A stretch of DNA of 59,671 bases. Origin: Gammaproteobacteria bacterium (GTDB lineage Bacteria > Pseudomonadota > Gammaproteobacteria > Enterobacterales > Alteromonadaceae). The stretch covers positions 1-59,671 of the forward strand of contig JAFLDV010000027.1 of the NCBI GenBank assembly GCA_017302255.1. Reading direction: 5' to 3'. How positions within the stretch are numbered: the stretch's first letter is position 1; each line of letters starts with the position of its first letter. The notes beneath the pieces are model-generated. The model had not been told where the DNA came from. It saw nothing but the letters and a program-made list of their open reading frames with translations, and did not search any database. A program made the position numbers and the translations under genes. Below are positions 17,826-26,543 of this stretch, piece by piece.

Positions 17826-18590
17826 ATGAGCGGGCAAATGCCGCCATTTTCGGTGTTGATCACGCGTCCGGCTGGGCGCGCAGATTCGCTATTGGCAGGG
17901 CTCGACCAACAAGAAATTCCTTATATCTACCAGCCGTTAATTACCACGCAGCAAGTCAGTATTAAAAGTAAAGACCAGCAGCAGTTGCGTGATGCGGATT
18001 TGGTTATTTTTGTCAGTGTCTCTGCGGTCACTTGTCTTGAAAATCAAATGGATTTATCGACACTGACCCAACCATTGCTTGCCGTCGGTTTGACCACAGC
18101 ATCAGCGTTAGAGCGCGCTTGTCATCGGGCCGTAACTGCGCCAACCGACCAGCGCAGCGAAGGCTTGTTGGCATTACCAGAATTGGCGGATGTGGCTGGT
18201 AAAAAAATAGTCATTGTTCGGGGCAATGCTGGTCGAGAATTGATCAAAACTGGCTTGTTAGCGCGTGAGGCGAAAGTCAGTTATGTGCAGAGTTACCGAC
18301 GTGTGCCGTTGCCACTGGACGGTCAGCGGCTTGCCGATTTGTGGCATCAGCAGCAAATTCAATGTATCGTAGTAACTAGTAATGAAATTTTATCCCTGCT
18401 GTTTCAGTCGTTACCTGAGTCGTGTCATCCATGGCTTCGGCAACGGCAGTGGGTCTTAATCAGTTCTCGTATGCTGGAAACCGCGCTTGGTTATGGCATT
18501 CCTGCCAGTCAAATCCAGCAAGCTGCGAGCGCTAATGATGCGGCGCTGCTTGAGAGCATTAGCCAGTTAAGAAGGAAATTCCATGAGTGA
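17826..18590 (+). CDS. hemD: Uroporphyrinogen-III synthase
   Basis: 254 residues, of the usual size for this poorly conserved enzyme, which closes and inverts ring D of hydroxymethylbilane to give uroporphyrinogen III. Recognisable parts are LITRPAGRADSLLAGL at the N-terminus, the VSVSAVTCL stretch, IVRGNAGRE, and VVTSNEILSLLF in the second lobe. It starts three bases after hemC and overlaps hemX by 8 bases, so translation is coupled. Confidence 0.95.
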   Translation: MSGQMPPFSVLITRPAGRADSLLAGLDQQEIPYIYQPLITTQQVSIKSKDQQQLRDADLVIFVSVSAVTCLENQMDLSTLTQPLLAVGLTTASALERACHRAVTAPTDQRSEGLLALPELADVAGKKIVIVRGNAGRELIKTGLLAREAKVSYVQSYRRVPLPLDGQRLADLWHQQQIQCIVVTSNEILSLLFQSLPESCHPWLRQRQWVLISSRMLETALGYGIPASQIQQAASANDAALLESISQLRRKFHE

Positions 18591-19695
18591 ACAACTTGCA
18601 GCGACAACGCCAGTGGCGGCGCTGACAGCCGAGGCTGTGACCAGTAAAACGGTGGCGGCACCTGCTCGCGCAAGCAAAAGCGGTTTAGTGATTGGCAGCA
18701 TTGCGTTGTTGCTATCGATTGCTGCAGCCGGTGCTGCTGGTTGGTCATTGTACGTGTTGCAACCGCAATTGCAGGCATTGCAGAGCACGCAACAACATAT
18801 GGTGAGTGAACAACAAAGCCAAGTTTCATTCTTTCAAAATAAACAAGAAGAACTGCAGCAGGATATGCAGCAGCAGCTGGTCAATGTGGTCGCGGATTGG
18901 ACGAATAAACAGCAAGAAGCTTCGGCAAAAACCGAACAAGAGCTGCAAAAGCTGCAAACTCAGTTAGCGCAGCAGTCTGGCAACGTGAAAGGGTGGCAGT
19001 TGCTGGAAATTGATTATTTCTTGCGGCTGTCCGAGCAAAAACTATTTTTAGAACAGAATATTAGCGGTGTGCATCAGGTTCTAGATTTAGCTGAGCAGCG
19101 TTTAAAGCAATTAAACGATGCCAGTTTGATGGCAGTGCGAGAAGCCATTAGCCAAGATAAGCGGATGCTCGATGAGCTCAATGCTCCAGATTTAAATCAG
19201 CTGCATCTGACCTTGTCGAATTTACGTCAGCAGAGTTTGACGCTGCCGCTTCGCCAATCGGCAAAAGCTTTCAGCGAAGAAACGGACGAGGAAATTTCTG
19301 AAGATACGGCCGATTGGCAAGAAAACTTAAGCCGCTCTTGGTCGAAGTTCTGGCGCAATTTAGTGCATGTGCGCGCTAGTTTGCCAGAAGATGGCTTGAG
19401 CCTGACCGCAGAACAACAAGTGAGCGTGCGTAATACGCTGACGCAGCAACTGTTGCTGGCGGAACTGGCGGCGATGCAACATAACCAAGCAGTGTATGCG
19501 GCAGCGATTCAACAAAGTGCTGACAGTTTACAACGTTATTTCGCTGCAACCGAACCTATGGTGCAAGCCATGGCGGATGAATTAGTCACGCTTTCGGCCA
19601 TGCAAGTGAGCTTGCCATTATTGGCGCCGCTGAAAAGCCCACAAGTGTTTCATGCGTATCAGCAAGGCACCTTAGACGCGGAGTCCGGATTATGA
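18583..19695 (+). CDS. hemX: HemX-like membrane protein (uroporphyrinogen-III C-methyltransferase-like)
   Basis: 370 residues. A low-complexity Ala/Thr cytoplasmic N-terminus is followed by a single membrane helix (about 33-55, VIGSIALLLSIAAAGAAGWSLY), then a long coiled coil (about 60-130, very Gln-rich) and a helical periplasmic domain (LLEIDYFLRLSEQKLFLEQN is the family signature). HemX has no proven catalytic activity despite its name. It overlaps hemD by 8 bases and hemY by 4 bases. Confidence 0.93.
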   Translation: MSEQLAATTPVAALTAEAVTSKTVAAPARASKSGLVIGSIALLLSIAAAGAAGWSLYVLQPQLQALQSTQQHMVSEQQSQVSFFQNKQEELQQDMQQQLVNVVADWTNKQQEASAKTEQELQKLQTQLAQQSGNVKGWQLLEIDYFLRLSEQKLFLEQNISGVHQVLDLAEQRLKQLNDASLMAVREAISQDKRMLDELNAPDLNQLHLTLSNLRQQSLTLPLRQSAKAFSEETDEEISEDTADWQENLSRSWSKFWRNLVHVRASLPEDGLSLTAEQQVSVRNTLTQQLLLAELAAMQHNQAVYAAAIQQSADSLQRYFAATEPMVQAMADELVTLSAMQVSLPLLAPLKSPQVFHAYQQGTLDAESGL

Positions 19696-20780
19696 TCCGC
19701 GGCATGATTTTGTCGATAGTGGTGCTGGGCTTAGCCATGTTGCTAGGGCCGATTATCGTCAATAACCCGGGTTATATCATGCTGGTGGTTGGCGGCGTTA
19801 CGGTTGAAGCTACATTAGTCAATTTGTTGATTTTATTGGCTTTAGCTGGCTTCGTGTTCTGGCTTTGCTTATGGACCGTTAAACGGTTGCTCAACCTGCG
19901 TCATATCTCGTTTAGCTTCTTGCGTTCACGTAAGACGCGCCGTGCGCGCCGAGCTTTTGAACAAGGCATGTTGGCGTATGCCCGCCATGATTTCACCCGC
20001 GCCAACCAGTTGTTTGATGGTGCCATCGTTGAACCTGAATACGAAAAAGTAAAACAAAGCATGGCGGCCTACAGCGCATTTTTTGCAGGTGCCGTGCAGA
20101 AGGCCAATCAGATTGCGGCAACGCTAGATGCTGATGATAGCGACAGTTGGTACGTGGTCGCCGATTTGTTGTGTCGCCAAAACAATCCGCAAGCTGCGGT
20201 TGCTTATCTGCAGCCCAAAATGGCAGATGCACAAAAAGACGGTCAGCTTGGTCAGTTGTGGTTACAGGCGTTAAAAGCCGCCGAGCAATGGCAAAGCTTG
20301 CTGGAGCAAATTCCGACGGCGGTGAAGCTGCAGTGGTATAGCAAAGCACAGTGGCAACAACAACGTTTTGTGTTTTACCCGTTTGCGGTGCGAGCGCTCA
20401 GTCAACTTGGTAAGTTAGATGAAAGCCAGTCTTGGTGGAGTGCTTTACCGGCTAAAGATCGCAAGTCAGTGGCTGTGGTGCTCGGAAAAGTCTGGGCGCA
20501 AGCTGCGCAAGGACAAGCTGATCAAGCCGAGCAGTTGCTGCTAAGCCACTTGGCGCTAAACGATTTACCTGCGGCATGGCCTGCTTTATCGCAAATTCCG
20601 TTGGGTCGCTCGGTGCTGCAACTGCGCAAACAAGTGCAGCATTGGTTGCGTGACCACGGCAATAACGGCTATCTGTATGCGGTCTTGGCCTATTGCTCTG
20701 AGCAAGAAGGTGAAAGAGCCTCTGCTGAGCAAAGCTGGAAGAAGGCGATACAATTTGCCCCTGAACTTGCCGTTCGTTAA
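19692..20780 (+). CDS. hemY: HemY-type TPR membrane protein
   Basis: 362 residues. Two N-terminal membrane helices (residues about 3-23 and 39-62) are followed by a cytoplasmic region of TPR-like helices. The HemY_N signature (NPGYIMLVVGGVTVEATLVNLL) is clear. This enterobacterial-type HemY is not the protoporphyrinogen oxidase of Bacillus; its role is unproven, with proposals of coupling late haem enzymes to the membrane. Last gene of hemCDXY, ending ten bases before the next gene. Confidence 0.94.
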   Translation: MIRGMILSIVVLGLAMLLGPIIVNNPGYIMLVVGGVTVEATLVNLLILLALAGFVFWLCLWTVKRLLNLRHISFSFLRSRKTRRARRAFEQGMLAYARHDFTRANQLFDGAIVEPEYEKVKQSMAAYSAFFAGAVQKANQIAATLDADDSDSWYVVADLLCRQNNPQAAVAYLQPKMADAQKDGQLGQLWLQALKAAEQWQSLLEQIPTAVKLQWYSKAQWQQQRFVFYPFAVRALSQLGKLDESQSWWSALPAKDRKSVAVVLGKVWAQAAQGQADQAEQLLLSHLALNDLPAAWPALSQIPLGRSVLQLRKQVQHWLRDHGNNGYLYAVLAYCSEQEGERASAEQSWKKAIQFAPELAVR

Positions 20781-20790
20781 GGCATTCTAA

Positions 20791-21342
20791 GTGGCGTCGG
20801 CAACGCCAACTGAACCGATCAGCATAGGCTTAGCGCCGATTTGGCGTGCGGATGCCAAAGTGTTGATCCTCGGTAGTTTACCTGGCGTGGCCTCGCGACA
20901 GGCCGCGCAATATTATGCCCATCCACGAAATCAATGTTGGCCGATCCTGCAACAACTGTTCGGTATCGACGCAAATTTGCCTTATCTAGAACGAATTCAC
21001 GGTGCTCAGCAGCAAGGCATCGCCTTTTGGGATCTGGTGCAAAGTGCCAAACGCCGCGGCAGTCTGGATAGTGCAATTATTAGCAAAAGCATTGCCAGTA
21101 ATCGATTGCTGGAGTTACTGACAGAGCTTCCCAAACTGCAACATATCGCGCTGAATGGTAAAAAAGCCGCTGAGCTATTCGATAAGCAACGAGCCTCCGA
21201 CCTTGAGTTGCAGCAGTGGCTAACCGCGCGCAATATGCAGTGCCATGTGCTGCCATCCACCAGTCCCGCCAATGCCTCTATTCATTTCAACGATAAATTA
21301 GCTAGCTGGCGCAGTGCTTTGCTGGGTGATTCGGCGATTTAA
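20791..21342 (+). CDS. DNA-deoxyinosine glycosylase (Mug/UDG superfamily)
   Basis: 183 residues from a GTG start. Family signatures are VLILGSLPGVASRQAAQYYAH near the N-terminus, HPRNQCWPILQQLFG, the IAFWDLVQSAKRRGSLD block and LPSTSPANASIHF near the C-terminus. These match the hypoxanthine/deoxyinosine glycosylase subgroup of the uracil-DNA glycosylase superfamily, which removes hypoxanthine from DNA after adenine deamination. It follows hemY closely and may be read through from the haem operon. Confidence 0.88.
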   Translation: MASATPTEPISIGLAPIWRADAKVLILGSLPGVASRQAAQYYAHPRNQCWPILQQLFGIDANLPYLERIHGAQQQGIAFWDLVQSAKRRGSLDSAIISKSIASNRLLELLTELPKLQHIALNGKKAAELFDKQRASDLELQQWLTARNMQCHVLPSTSPANASIHFNDKLASWRSALLGDSAI

Positions 21343-21505
21343 CTTGCTCCCGAGCAAAGGTTTCACGCCAAATTGCAAATCTATGCTTATATCTGCAATC
21401 TACGTTGTTGCATTGATTGGCCGCGTATTTATTGACTAAACTCGACCTAAAGTTTAGTTTTGACGCCTTGAATTCAATGTATAAAACAATGGCTTGCAAG
21501 CAGAC

Positions 21506-21883
21506 ATGGAAGAGTTGTTAAATCAGTATGTATCCGCATTTGATCAGTTAGAGCCCGAGCAAATAGTTCGTTTATATCGGTTGCCATGTGCAATCGCTGA
21601 CGCTGATGGTGTGCAAACTTTTACTGAGCAATCAAAGTTAGTCAGTAAATTCAGACAAAATTGTATGCAACTGCAACAACTTGGGTATCAAAGGGCTCAG
21701 TATCAGGTGTTGAGTTTTGAGCCACTTGGCAATGAACAGTTACTAGTCAATGTCGCTTGGCGAGTTGACCTTGCTAATGCGGCCATTGAGTTTAGGGCTT
21801 TGTATATTCTCCATAGACTTGAGCAGCGTTGGTTAATCTATAGCACTAACGTTTATCCCGGCAGTTTTGTCAGTGTTGAGTAA
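21506..21883 (+). CDS. NTF2-like (SnoaL-type) protein
   Basis: 125 residues from the ATG at 21506; an in-frame TTG at 21494 is possible. The pattern ELLNQYVSAFDQLEPEQIVRLYRLPCAI, followed by antiparallel strands to FRALYILHRLEQRWLIYSTNVYP, fits the NTF2-like cone fold with an N-terminal helix. No catalytic residues can be assigned and the function is unknown. It is a stand-alone gene about 160 bases downstream of the glycosylase gene; the gap has no recognised element. Confidence 0.65.
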   Translation: MEELLNQYVSAFDQLEPEQIVRLYRLPCAIADADGVQTFTEQSKLVSKFRQNCMQLQQLGYQRAQYQVLSFEPLGNEQLLVNVAWRVDLANAAIEFRALYILHRLEQRWLIYSTNVYPGSFVSVE

Positions 21884-21943
21884 TAAATTAGCCGGTTGGA
21901 CTATGGCCCTAGCCTGAGTATCTAGAAACGGAGGCCGTTGCGA

Positions 21944-22276
21944 ATGAAGGACTTTTTACTGCTAATGCACAATGATGCTATCGACTCTCAGTTGGCCAAT
22001 GATGGCAAGGCTTGGGAGGATTATTTTACCTTGTTACAGCAAAGCGGAGGTTTTGCTGGCGGCAGTGAAATTGGCGCAGGTCGTTGTTTTCGTAAGAAGA
22101 TGTCGGTGAGTGACGAGCTGAAAACTGGTGTTGCGCTGCAAGCCAATAGTGATCATCTGACTGGTTTTATCCGGCTAAGGGTTGAAAGTATGGCGGCTGC
22201 CGAGGCATTTTTGTCGGGCAATCCTGTGTATGAAGCGGGTGGGACTGTTGAAATCCGCGAACTGCCGCGTGACTAA
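21944..22276 (+). CDS. YCII-related domain protein
   Basis: 110 residues. The ferredoxin-like fold of YciI-related (DGPF) proteins is suggested by KDFLLLMHNDAI at the start, the WEDYFTLLQQSGGFAGGSEIG region, and GFIRLRVESMAAAEAFLSGNPVYEAGGTVEIREL at the end, which corresponds to the usual dimerisation strands. The function is unknown; some relatives occur next to ECF sigma factors, but none is adjacent here. GGAGG nine bases before the ATG decides the start over the TTG at 21938. Confidence 0.8.
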   Translation: MKDFLLLMHNDAIDSQLANDGKAWEDYFTLLQQSGGFAGGSEIGAGRCFRKKMSVSDELKTGVALQANSDHLTGFIRLRVESMAAAEAFLSGNPVYEAGGTVEIRELPRD

Positions 22277-22321
22277 TAGAGCAATCACCACAGCAGCTAA
22301 CTAATACTCGGCGTAAAGCTG

Positions 22322-23656
22322 TTATTCCAGCAACGCTTGTTTAATGCTATTTGCTAACACAAAGTTTTGCGCCAGCGCTGCATCCAATAATTCCATACCT
22401 TCAGACGTTTTACCGGCGGTATATTGTCGAGCGCCATACCAAGCCAAAGCTTGCGGGTCTTTTTTGGCGACTAGATATAACAACCAACTTTGGTCTTCCT
22501 GCGCCAGAATCCATTGTGCATTACGATGGCCATTTTTGGCGGCTTGTAACAACCAATAACGGCTATATTGGGTTTGTGGAACGTACAAAATTGGCTGTAA
22601 GAACACAGCATCCGGATCTAGGCTTTGCAGTAAATACTCGCCAGCTCGAACGTCTTGATCGACGCGCTTACCTAACACCTTGTCAGCCAAGTGCTCTGAG
22701 GAACTACTTAATACTTCCTTGATCACGCCACGGTTACTCACGTTGATTTGCGCTAGGCCTTTGACGCCTAGAGTACTGTTTGGAATGCTCGCGAGCTTTT
22801 TATCATAAATAGGGCTGATGTAAGACTGTGCTTCAGCAAAAGCATGGTTATGGCGCAGTGTGGCATTGGTACAAATTGCCATTTGTTGCAAGGCTTGGCT
22901 TAAGCGGAATTGCGCGTTAGGCGCATTGGTGAGAGCCAGCTGAAGTAATTGATTTTTGGCAATTTCCGCGCGCGCTGCGCCGTTTTGACAAGAATCTAAG
23001 CGAAAATTCGCCTGTACTGAAGCAACTCTGGTGGTCGGTTGACCGGGATAACGCCACTGTTCTATGGCTTTTAACGCCGATTTGTCAAAGAGTCCAGCTG
23101 GGTTACTTTCTACCACATCCGCTGCTTGCACTTTACCATTACGCCCAATCACAAACGTCAGTTTGACATAACCACTGATGCCGCTTTTCGCCGCTTGTGG
23201 CGGATAAGTAGGCTCTTTTCGGAGAATTTTACTGCCTTTTGGCACGCTCACATCATCAATAGGGATGCGAGTTAGATCTTGGTTTGCCTTAACTTCGTTC
23301 ACTAACAGACTATCGCGCAAAGCATTCAAGCGAGTTTCCAGCTCAGCTTTTTGCCCTTCGGCAAAGCCGCGAGTCAGCCGCTGCAATAATACGTCGGCTT
23401 GTTGGTGATGTAATTCTTTGGCTAAGGCTAAATAGGCGGCGGCCTGAATAATGTCTTGTTGCTCGCCTTCGCCGTTATAAGCCATCAAGCCTAATTTGTA
23501 GGCAGCGACTTCATTACGAATGGGCAACAAAGCACGAAATTGTTGCTTAGCACTGGCGTAGTCCTTGGCGGCATGCGCTTTCATTGCACTTTGCAGATCG
23601 GCCTTCGCGGCGAAAGCACAAAGTAACAGTGAACAAACAGCGAAAGTACGCAACAT
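22322..23656 (-). CDS. Periplasmic protein with Sel1/TPR-like N-terminus and TonB C-terminal domain
   Basis: 444 residues. A signal peptide (MLRTFAVCSLLLCAFAAKA) is followed by Sel1/TPR-like helices (about 25-110). A TonB C-terminal domain occupies about residues 145-225 (PTYPPQAAKSGISGYVKLTF, then KSALKAIEQWRYPG), and another helical repeat part extends to the end. Unlike true TonB it has no N-terminal membrane anchor and no proline-rich spanner, and the TonB fold is internal. A role in energising outer membrane receptors is therefore doubtful; it may be a periplasmic or envelope scaffold. It is monocistronic. Confidence 0.8.
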   Translation of the reverse strand: MLRTFAVCSLLLCAFAAKADLQSAMKAHAAKDYASAKQQFRALLPIRNEVAAYKLGLMAYNGEGEQQDIIQAAAYLALAKELHHQQADVLLQRLTRGFAEGQKAELETRLNALRDSLLVNEVKANQDLTRIPIDDVSVPKGSKILRKEPTYPPQAAKSGISGYVKLTFVIGRNGKVQAADVVESNPAGLFDKSALKAIEQWRYPGQPTTRVASVQANFRLDSCQNGAARAEIAKNQLLQLALTNAPNAQFRLSQALQQMAICTNATLRHNHAFAEAQSYISPIYDKKLASIPNSTLGVKGLAQINVSNRGVIKEVLSSSSEHLADKVLGKRVDQDVRAGEYLLQSLDPDAVFLQPILYVPQTQYSRYWLLQAAKNGHRNAQWILAQEDQSWLLYLVAKKDPQALAWYGARQYTAGKTSEGMELLDAALAQNFVLANSIKQALLE

Positions 23657-23899
23657 GACACATCCTTATAAATCGGTGAAATTTTATGCTACTGAGTTTG
23701 CGCTAAGACAGCAAGCCTAAAACCAATAGAAAACACCGACATTGTGCGTCAAATCAACTAGTTCTTGCTAGTTGTTTCCAATAATGGTGCCAAAAGACTA
23801 TCGCTGAAAAGCCACAACTAAGACTTGGCCAAAATTGCTGAGGGATAAGTCGGCCGATAACCGCACCAACTTTGCGTTGGCACGGCCATAACACGGCGA

Positions 23900-24307
23900 T
23901 TAATCTGTTAAATGTGTGCTTAAACGTGCCAGCAGCTCGCCATCAATAGCGACCGCTTTGCCTGTGCGTTGATCTAAACAAACAAAGGTAATATCGGCAT
24001 CAGCAACCACCACATCACTACCGGCGATGCTTATCACTTGGTGGATCACTGCGCTTTTACCGCCAATTTTACTAAATTGGGTGGCGATATTCAGGGTTTG
24101 GCCGTTGGTTGCGGCTTGGCGGTAGTTGATGTTGATATTGACGATAACCCATGCCAAATGCATTTCAGCGAAAAAGGCAACATCGCCAGCATCTTCCAGA
24201 TAACTCCAACGCGCTTCTTCTAAAAATTCTAAATAACGGGCGTTGTTAACGTGCTGGTAGATATCGAGGTGATAGCCGCGGACTTTAATTTGAGTAAGAT
24301 GTGGCAT
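23900..24307 (-). CDS. Acyl-CoA thioesterase, 4HBT/hotdog fold
   Basis: 135 residues from the ATG at 24307; the frame stays open 25 codons further, but MPHLTQIKVRGYHLDIYQHVNNARYL is the natural N-terminus. The active-site pattern DxxxHVNNARYLEFLEEAR is that of the YbgC/FadM-like 4-hydroxybenzoyl-CoA thioesterase family. It probably hydrolyses acyl-CoA in the cytoplasm; chain-length preference cannot be read. A perfect 9-bp hairpin lies upstream, between this gene and the TPR gene. Confidence 0.88.
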   Translation of the reverse strand: MPHLTQIKVRGYHLDIYQHVNNARYLEFLEEARWSYLEDAGDVAFFAEMHLAWVIVNININYRQAATNGQTLNIATQFSKIGGKSAVIHQVISIAGSDVVVADADITFVCLDQRTGKAVAIDGELLARLSTHLTD

Positions 24308-24382
24308 TACTGCTCTCTGGTTAGACCTGTTTGGGCGCGATTGTGCCGCAATTTGTCGGTTAGGGCAACCGAGGGGCCGCAT

Positions 24383-24406
24383 GTCGCTCGGAATAACCCG
24401 AGCGAC
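24383..24406. terminator. Perfect 9-bp hairpin, possible terminator of the TPR gene
   Basis: GTCGCTCGG and CCGAGCGAC are separated by six bases. The hairpin starts 15 bases after the stop of the minus-strand TPR gene. It lacks a following T-run on that strand, so termination is uncertain. Confidence 0.4.
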
Positions 24407-24421
24407 AGCAATGGTATTGTC

Positions 24422-26500
24422 CTAGCTTGGACGTCGCCGCAACCAGCGTGTCAGTGCCCATCCAGCGCCAAATAAAATAAATAAAGCACCGGCTAACAGC
24501 GCCACTTTGTTATGGCGGGCAAATTGGCGAAGTTGTTTGCTCCTATTATCGTTAAGTCGTTGCTGGGCTTTAGCAAAATCGGGTTCTGGACAATATTGGC
24601 CAAACTCACTTCCCCAATCAACATAAGCCCCATCGCGCAAATACCGTTGATAATAAGGCGCTGCGGCTTCCGGATCTCGGGCGAGTAGCCAGCGACTGGC
24701 GTAGCAGAGGGTTGCCGCAAAGGCCTGGCTATTATGCGGAAGCAAATCAGCGGCACGATCAGCAAGTGCTGAGGCGGTATAGCGGTAATGGAAGCGCTTG
24801 GCTGTGCTGTCGCTCGCGGTATTAACGCGCTTGATTTCAGCTGCGCTCAGCACCTCGGTACTTGGGGTATTCCATAACTCGTAATAACCATCAAACACCG
24901 CATAATCCGGCGCGAGCTCGTAACCGAACAATTGCATGCCATGTTCACGGGTGATGGTCGCCATTTGAAACAAGGCTGCAGCTTTGTCGATATCCGACCA
25001 ACTTGAGCTGGCGGCCTTCAAGGCGGCTTGATATTGCTTGGCAGCTAGATAACTGCTTTCGTCGCTGAAATGCCCGAGTGCTTGCTGGAGTTTGCCTGCG
25101 CGCATCAAACGCCTTGCTAACACCGCGCGCAGTTGATTTTCCATCGTTTGGGAATCGGCGCTTTCAACAGTCGCCGTTGCATGTGGAGCATGTTCACTGA
25201 TGAATTGCTGCAGCTCGTCGATGGTTAACACCCGTTCGGCAACATAAGCCGCATCCAGCCAATAATTGCGGCTTTGGTAGAGTAGGGTCATGGCTTGTAG
25301 GTAATCGCCGCGTTGTAACTGTAAGACGCCATGTTCTGCTTGCACACGACATTGCTCGTCGTCGGACAGTGGTATCGCGTCGGCAACGACAGCAAAAGCT
25401 TTGCTAGCATTGGCATAGGCGGCGACAGCCTGTTGCTCGTCGCCAGCACGAACCGCTAATTTGGCACTTAGCCAATAGCCGTAGGCGCTTGGTTTTGCCA
25501 GTTGCAATAATTTGCTAGCGAGCTCAAATTCGCCTTGTTGGTAACTCAGTGCCGCGAGTTCGGTGGCGTTTTCCACCTGAAAGGCAGAATTGGCTAACAA
25601 CAGTTTGGTGATGCGTGGCAATGGCGCAGTTTCATCGTAACTGAGACTGTTGTACTGCGTGAGCAAATAGCGGCTAAGTAGTTTCACGACAAATGGCTGT
25701 TTTAGAGCGTCGCTTAATGCTGCATCATCCAACGCCAATAACTGCCGAGCAACCTGCAGCAAACTTTCATAGCCTGAGTGTTCGTAATTGGCTTGAGTGC
25801 CATAAAGTGCGATGGCGTCTTGCCAATTTCCGGACCTTAAAGCGAGGCGGCCTTGCTCGCCAAGTCCACTCACTGCTAGGTTCAGTGGGTCGGCAAGGCC
25901 ATTGGCGACTTCTAGATATAAGTCCTTGAATAATTTGTCAGCTTCGGTGTTGCTGCCCTTAGCAATCAGTACTCGTGCTAACGAATACATGGCCCAGCTG
26001 CGACGTTGTGCTTGTTCTGCACTTGGCAGTGCTAACACCTCTCGAAAGGCCGTTTCAGCATTTGGCCAATCTTGTTTGGTAAAAGCCACTGCACCAGCGC
26101 TGTACCATCGCAGCTCAGGCGATAAACCTTCGCCTAAGGCGAAGGCTTCACTAAAATTGGCCGCGGCTCGAACTTTTTGTACTTGGCTAGCAACGGGGGC
26201 CGGCAGCAATTTTTGTTCAGCTATCACACTTGCTGAGACTTGCTGTTGACCTTGCCAATCATATTCACCAGTGACGACATTGGCATTTTCCGGTAATGCT
26301 GGAAGTTGCAACGAAAATGGCGCTAAGGCATTGATGAAATTAGATTCAGGCAGGCGCAACAAGTTTTCTTGTCGGCCATCTAGCAGCTGCATTGGAAAGT
26401 CAGGGCCACAAGCGCTGGCGATTGGCGAAAGTACAAAAAACGGTGCGCATAGCACCGGGATTAGGCAACGACGAGAAAAGGCTAGCTGCAAAGTGTGCAT
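24422..26500 (-). CDS. Secreted/anchored TPR-like repeat protein
   Basis: 692 residues from the ATG at 26500, chosen because AAGGA lies just upstream and a signal peptide follows (CLIPVLCAPFFVLSPIASA, cleaved before CGPDFPM, a possible non-canonical lipidation site). The body is a series of TPR/Sel1-like helical pairs (for example WPNAETAFREVLALPSAEQA). The C-terminus ends with a membrane helix (LLAGALFILFGAGWALTRWL) and RRRPS, so it may be anchored from the periplasmic side. Function unknown. It follows the DUF3142 lipoprotein gene by 43 bases and the two probably act together. Confidence 0.75.
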   Translation of the reverse strand: MHTLQLAFSRRCLIPVLCAPFFVLSPIASACGPDFPMQLLDGRQENLLRLPESNFINALAPFSLQLPALPENANVVTGEYDWQGQQQVSASVIAEQKLLPAPVASQVQKVRAAANFSEAFALGEGLSPELRWYSAGAVAFTKQDWPNAETAFREVLALPSAEQAQRRSWAMYSLARVLIAKGSNTEADKLFKDLYLEVANGLADPLNLAVSGLGEQGRLALRSGNWQDAIALYGTQANYEHSGYESLLQVARQLLALDDAALSDALKQPFVVKLLSRYLLTQYNSLSYDETAPLPRITKLLLANSAFQVENATELAALSYQQGEFELASKLLQLAKPSAYGYWLSAKLAVRAGDEQQAVAAYANASKAFAVVADAIPLSDDEQCRVQAEHGVLQLQRGDYLQAMTLLYQSRNYWLDAAYVAERVLTIDELQQFISEHAPHATATVESADSQTMENQLRAVLARRLMRAGKLQQALGHFSDESSYLAAKQYQAALKAASSSWSDIDKAAALFQMATITREHGMQLFGYELAPDYAVFDGYYELWNTPSTEVLSAAEIKRVNTASDSTAKRFHYRYTASALADRAADLLPHNSQAFAATLCYASRWLLARDPEAAAPYYQRYLRDGAYVDWGSEFGQYCPEPDFAKAQQRLNDNRSKQLRQFARHNKVALLAGALFILFGAGWALTRWLRRRPS

Positions 26501-26543
26501 AATTCGTCCTTGTAACAAGTAGCTGTAGTGAGCCACAGACTAC

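Noticed and set aside
21343-21375. TTGCTC/GAGCAA hairpin after the deoxyinosine glycosylase gene as terminator
   Set aside because: The loop would be only two bases and no T-run follows.
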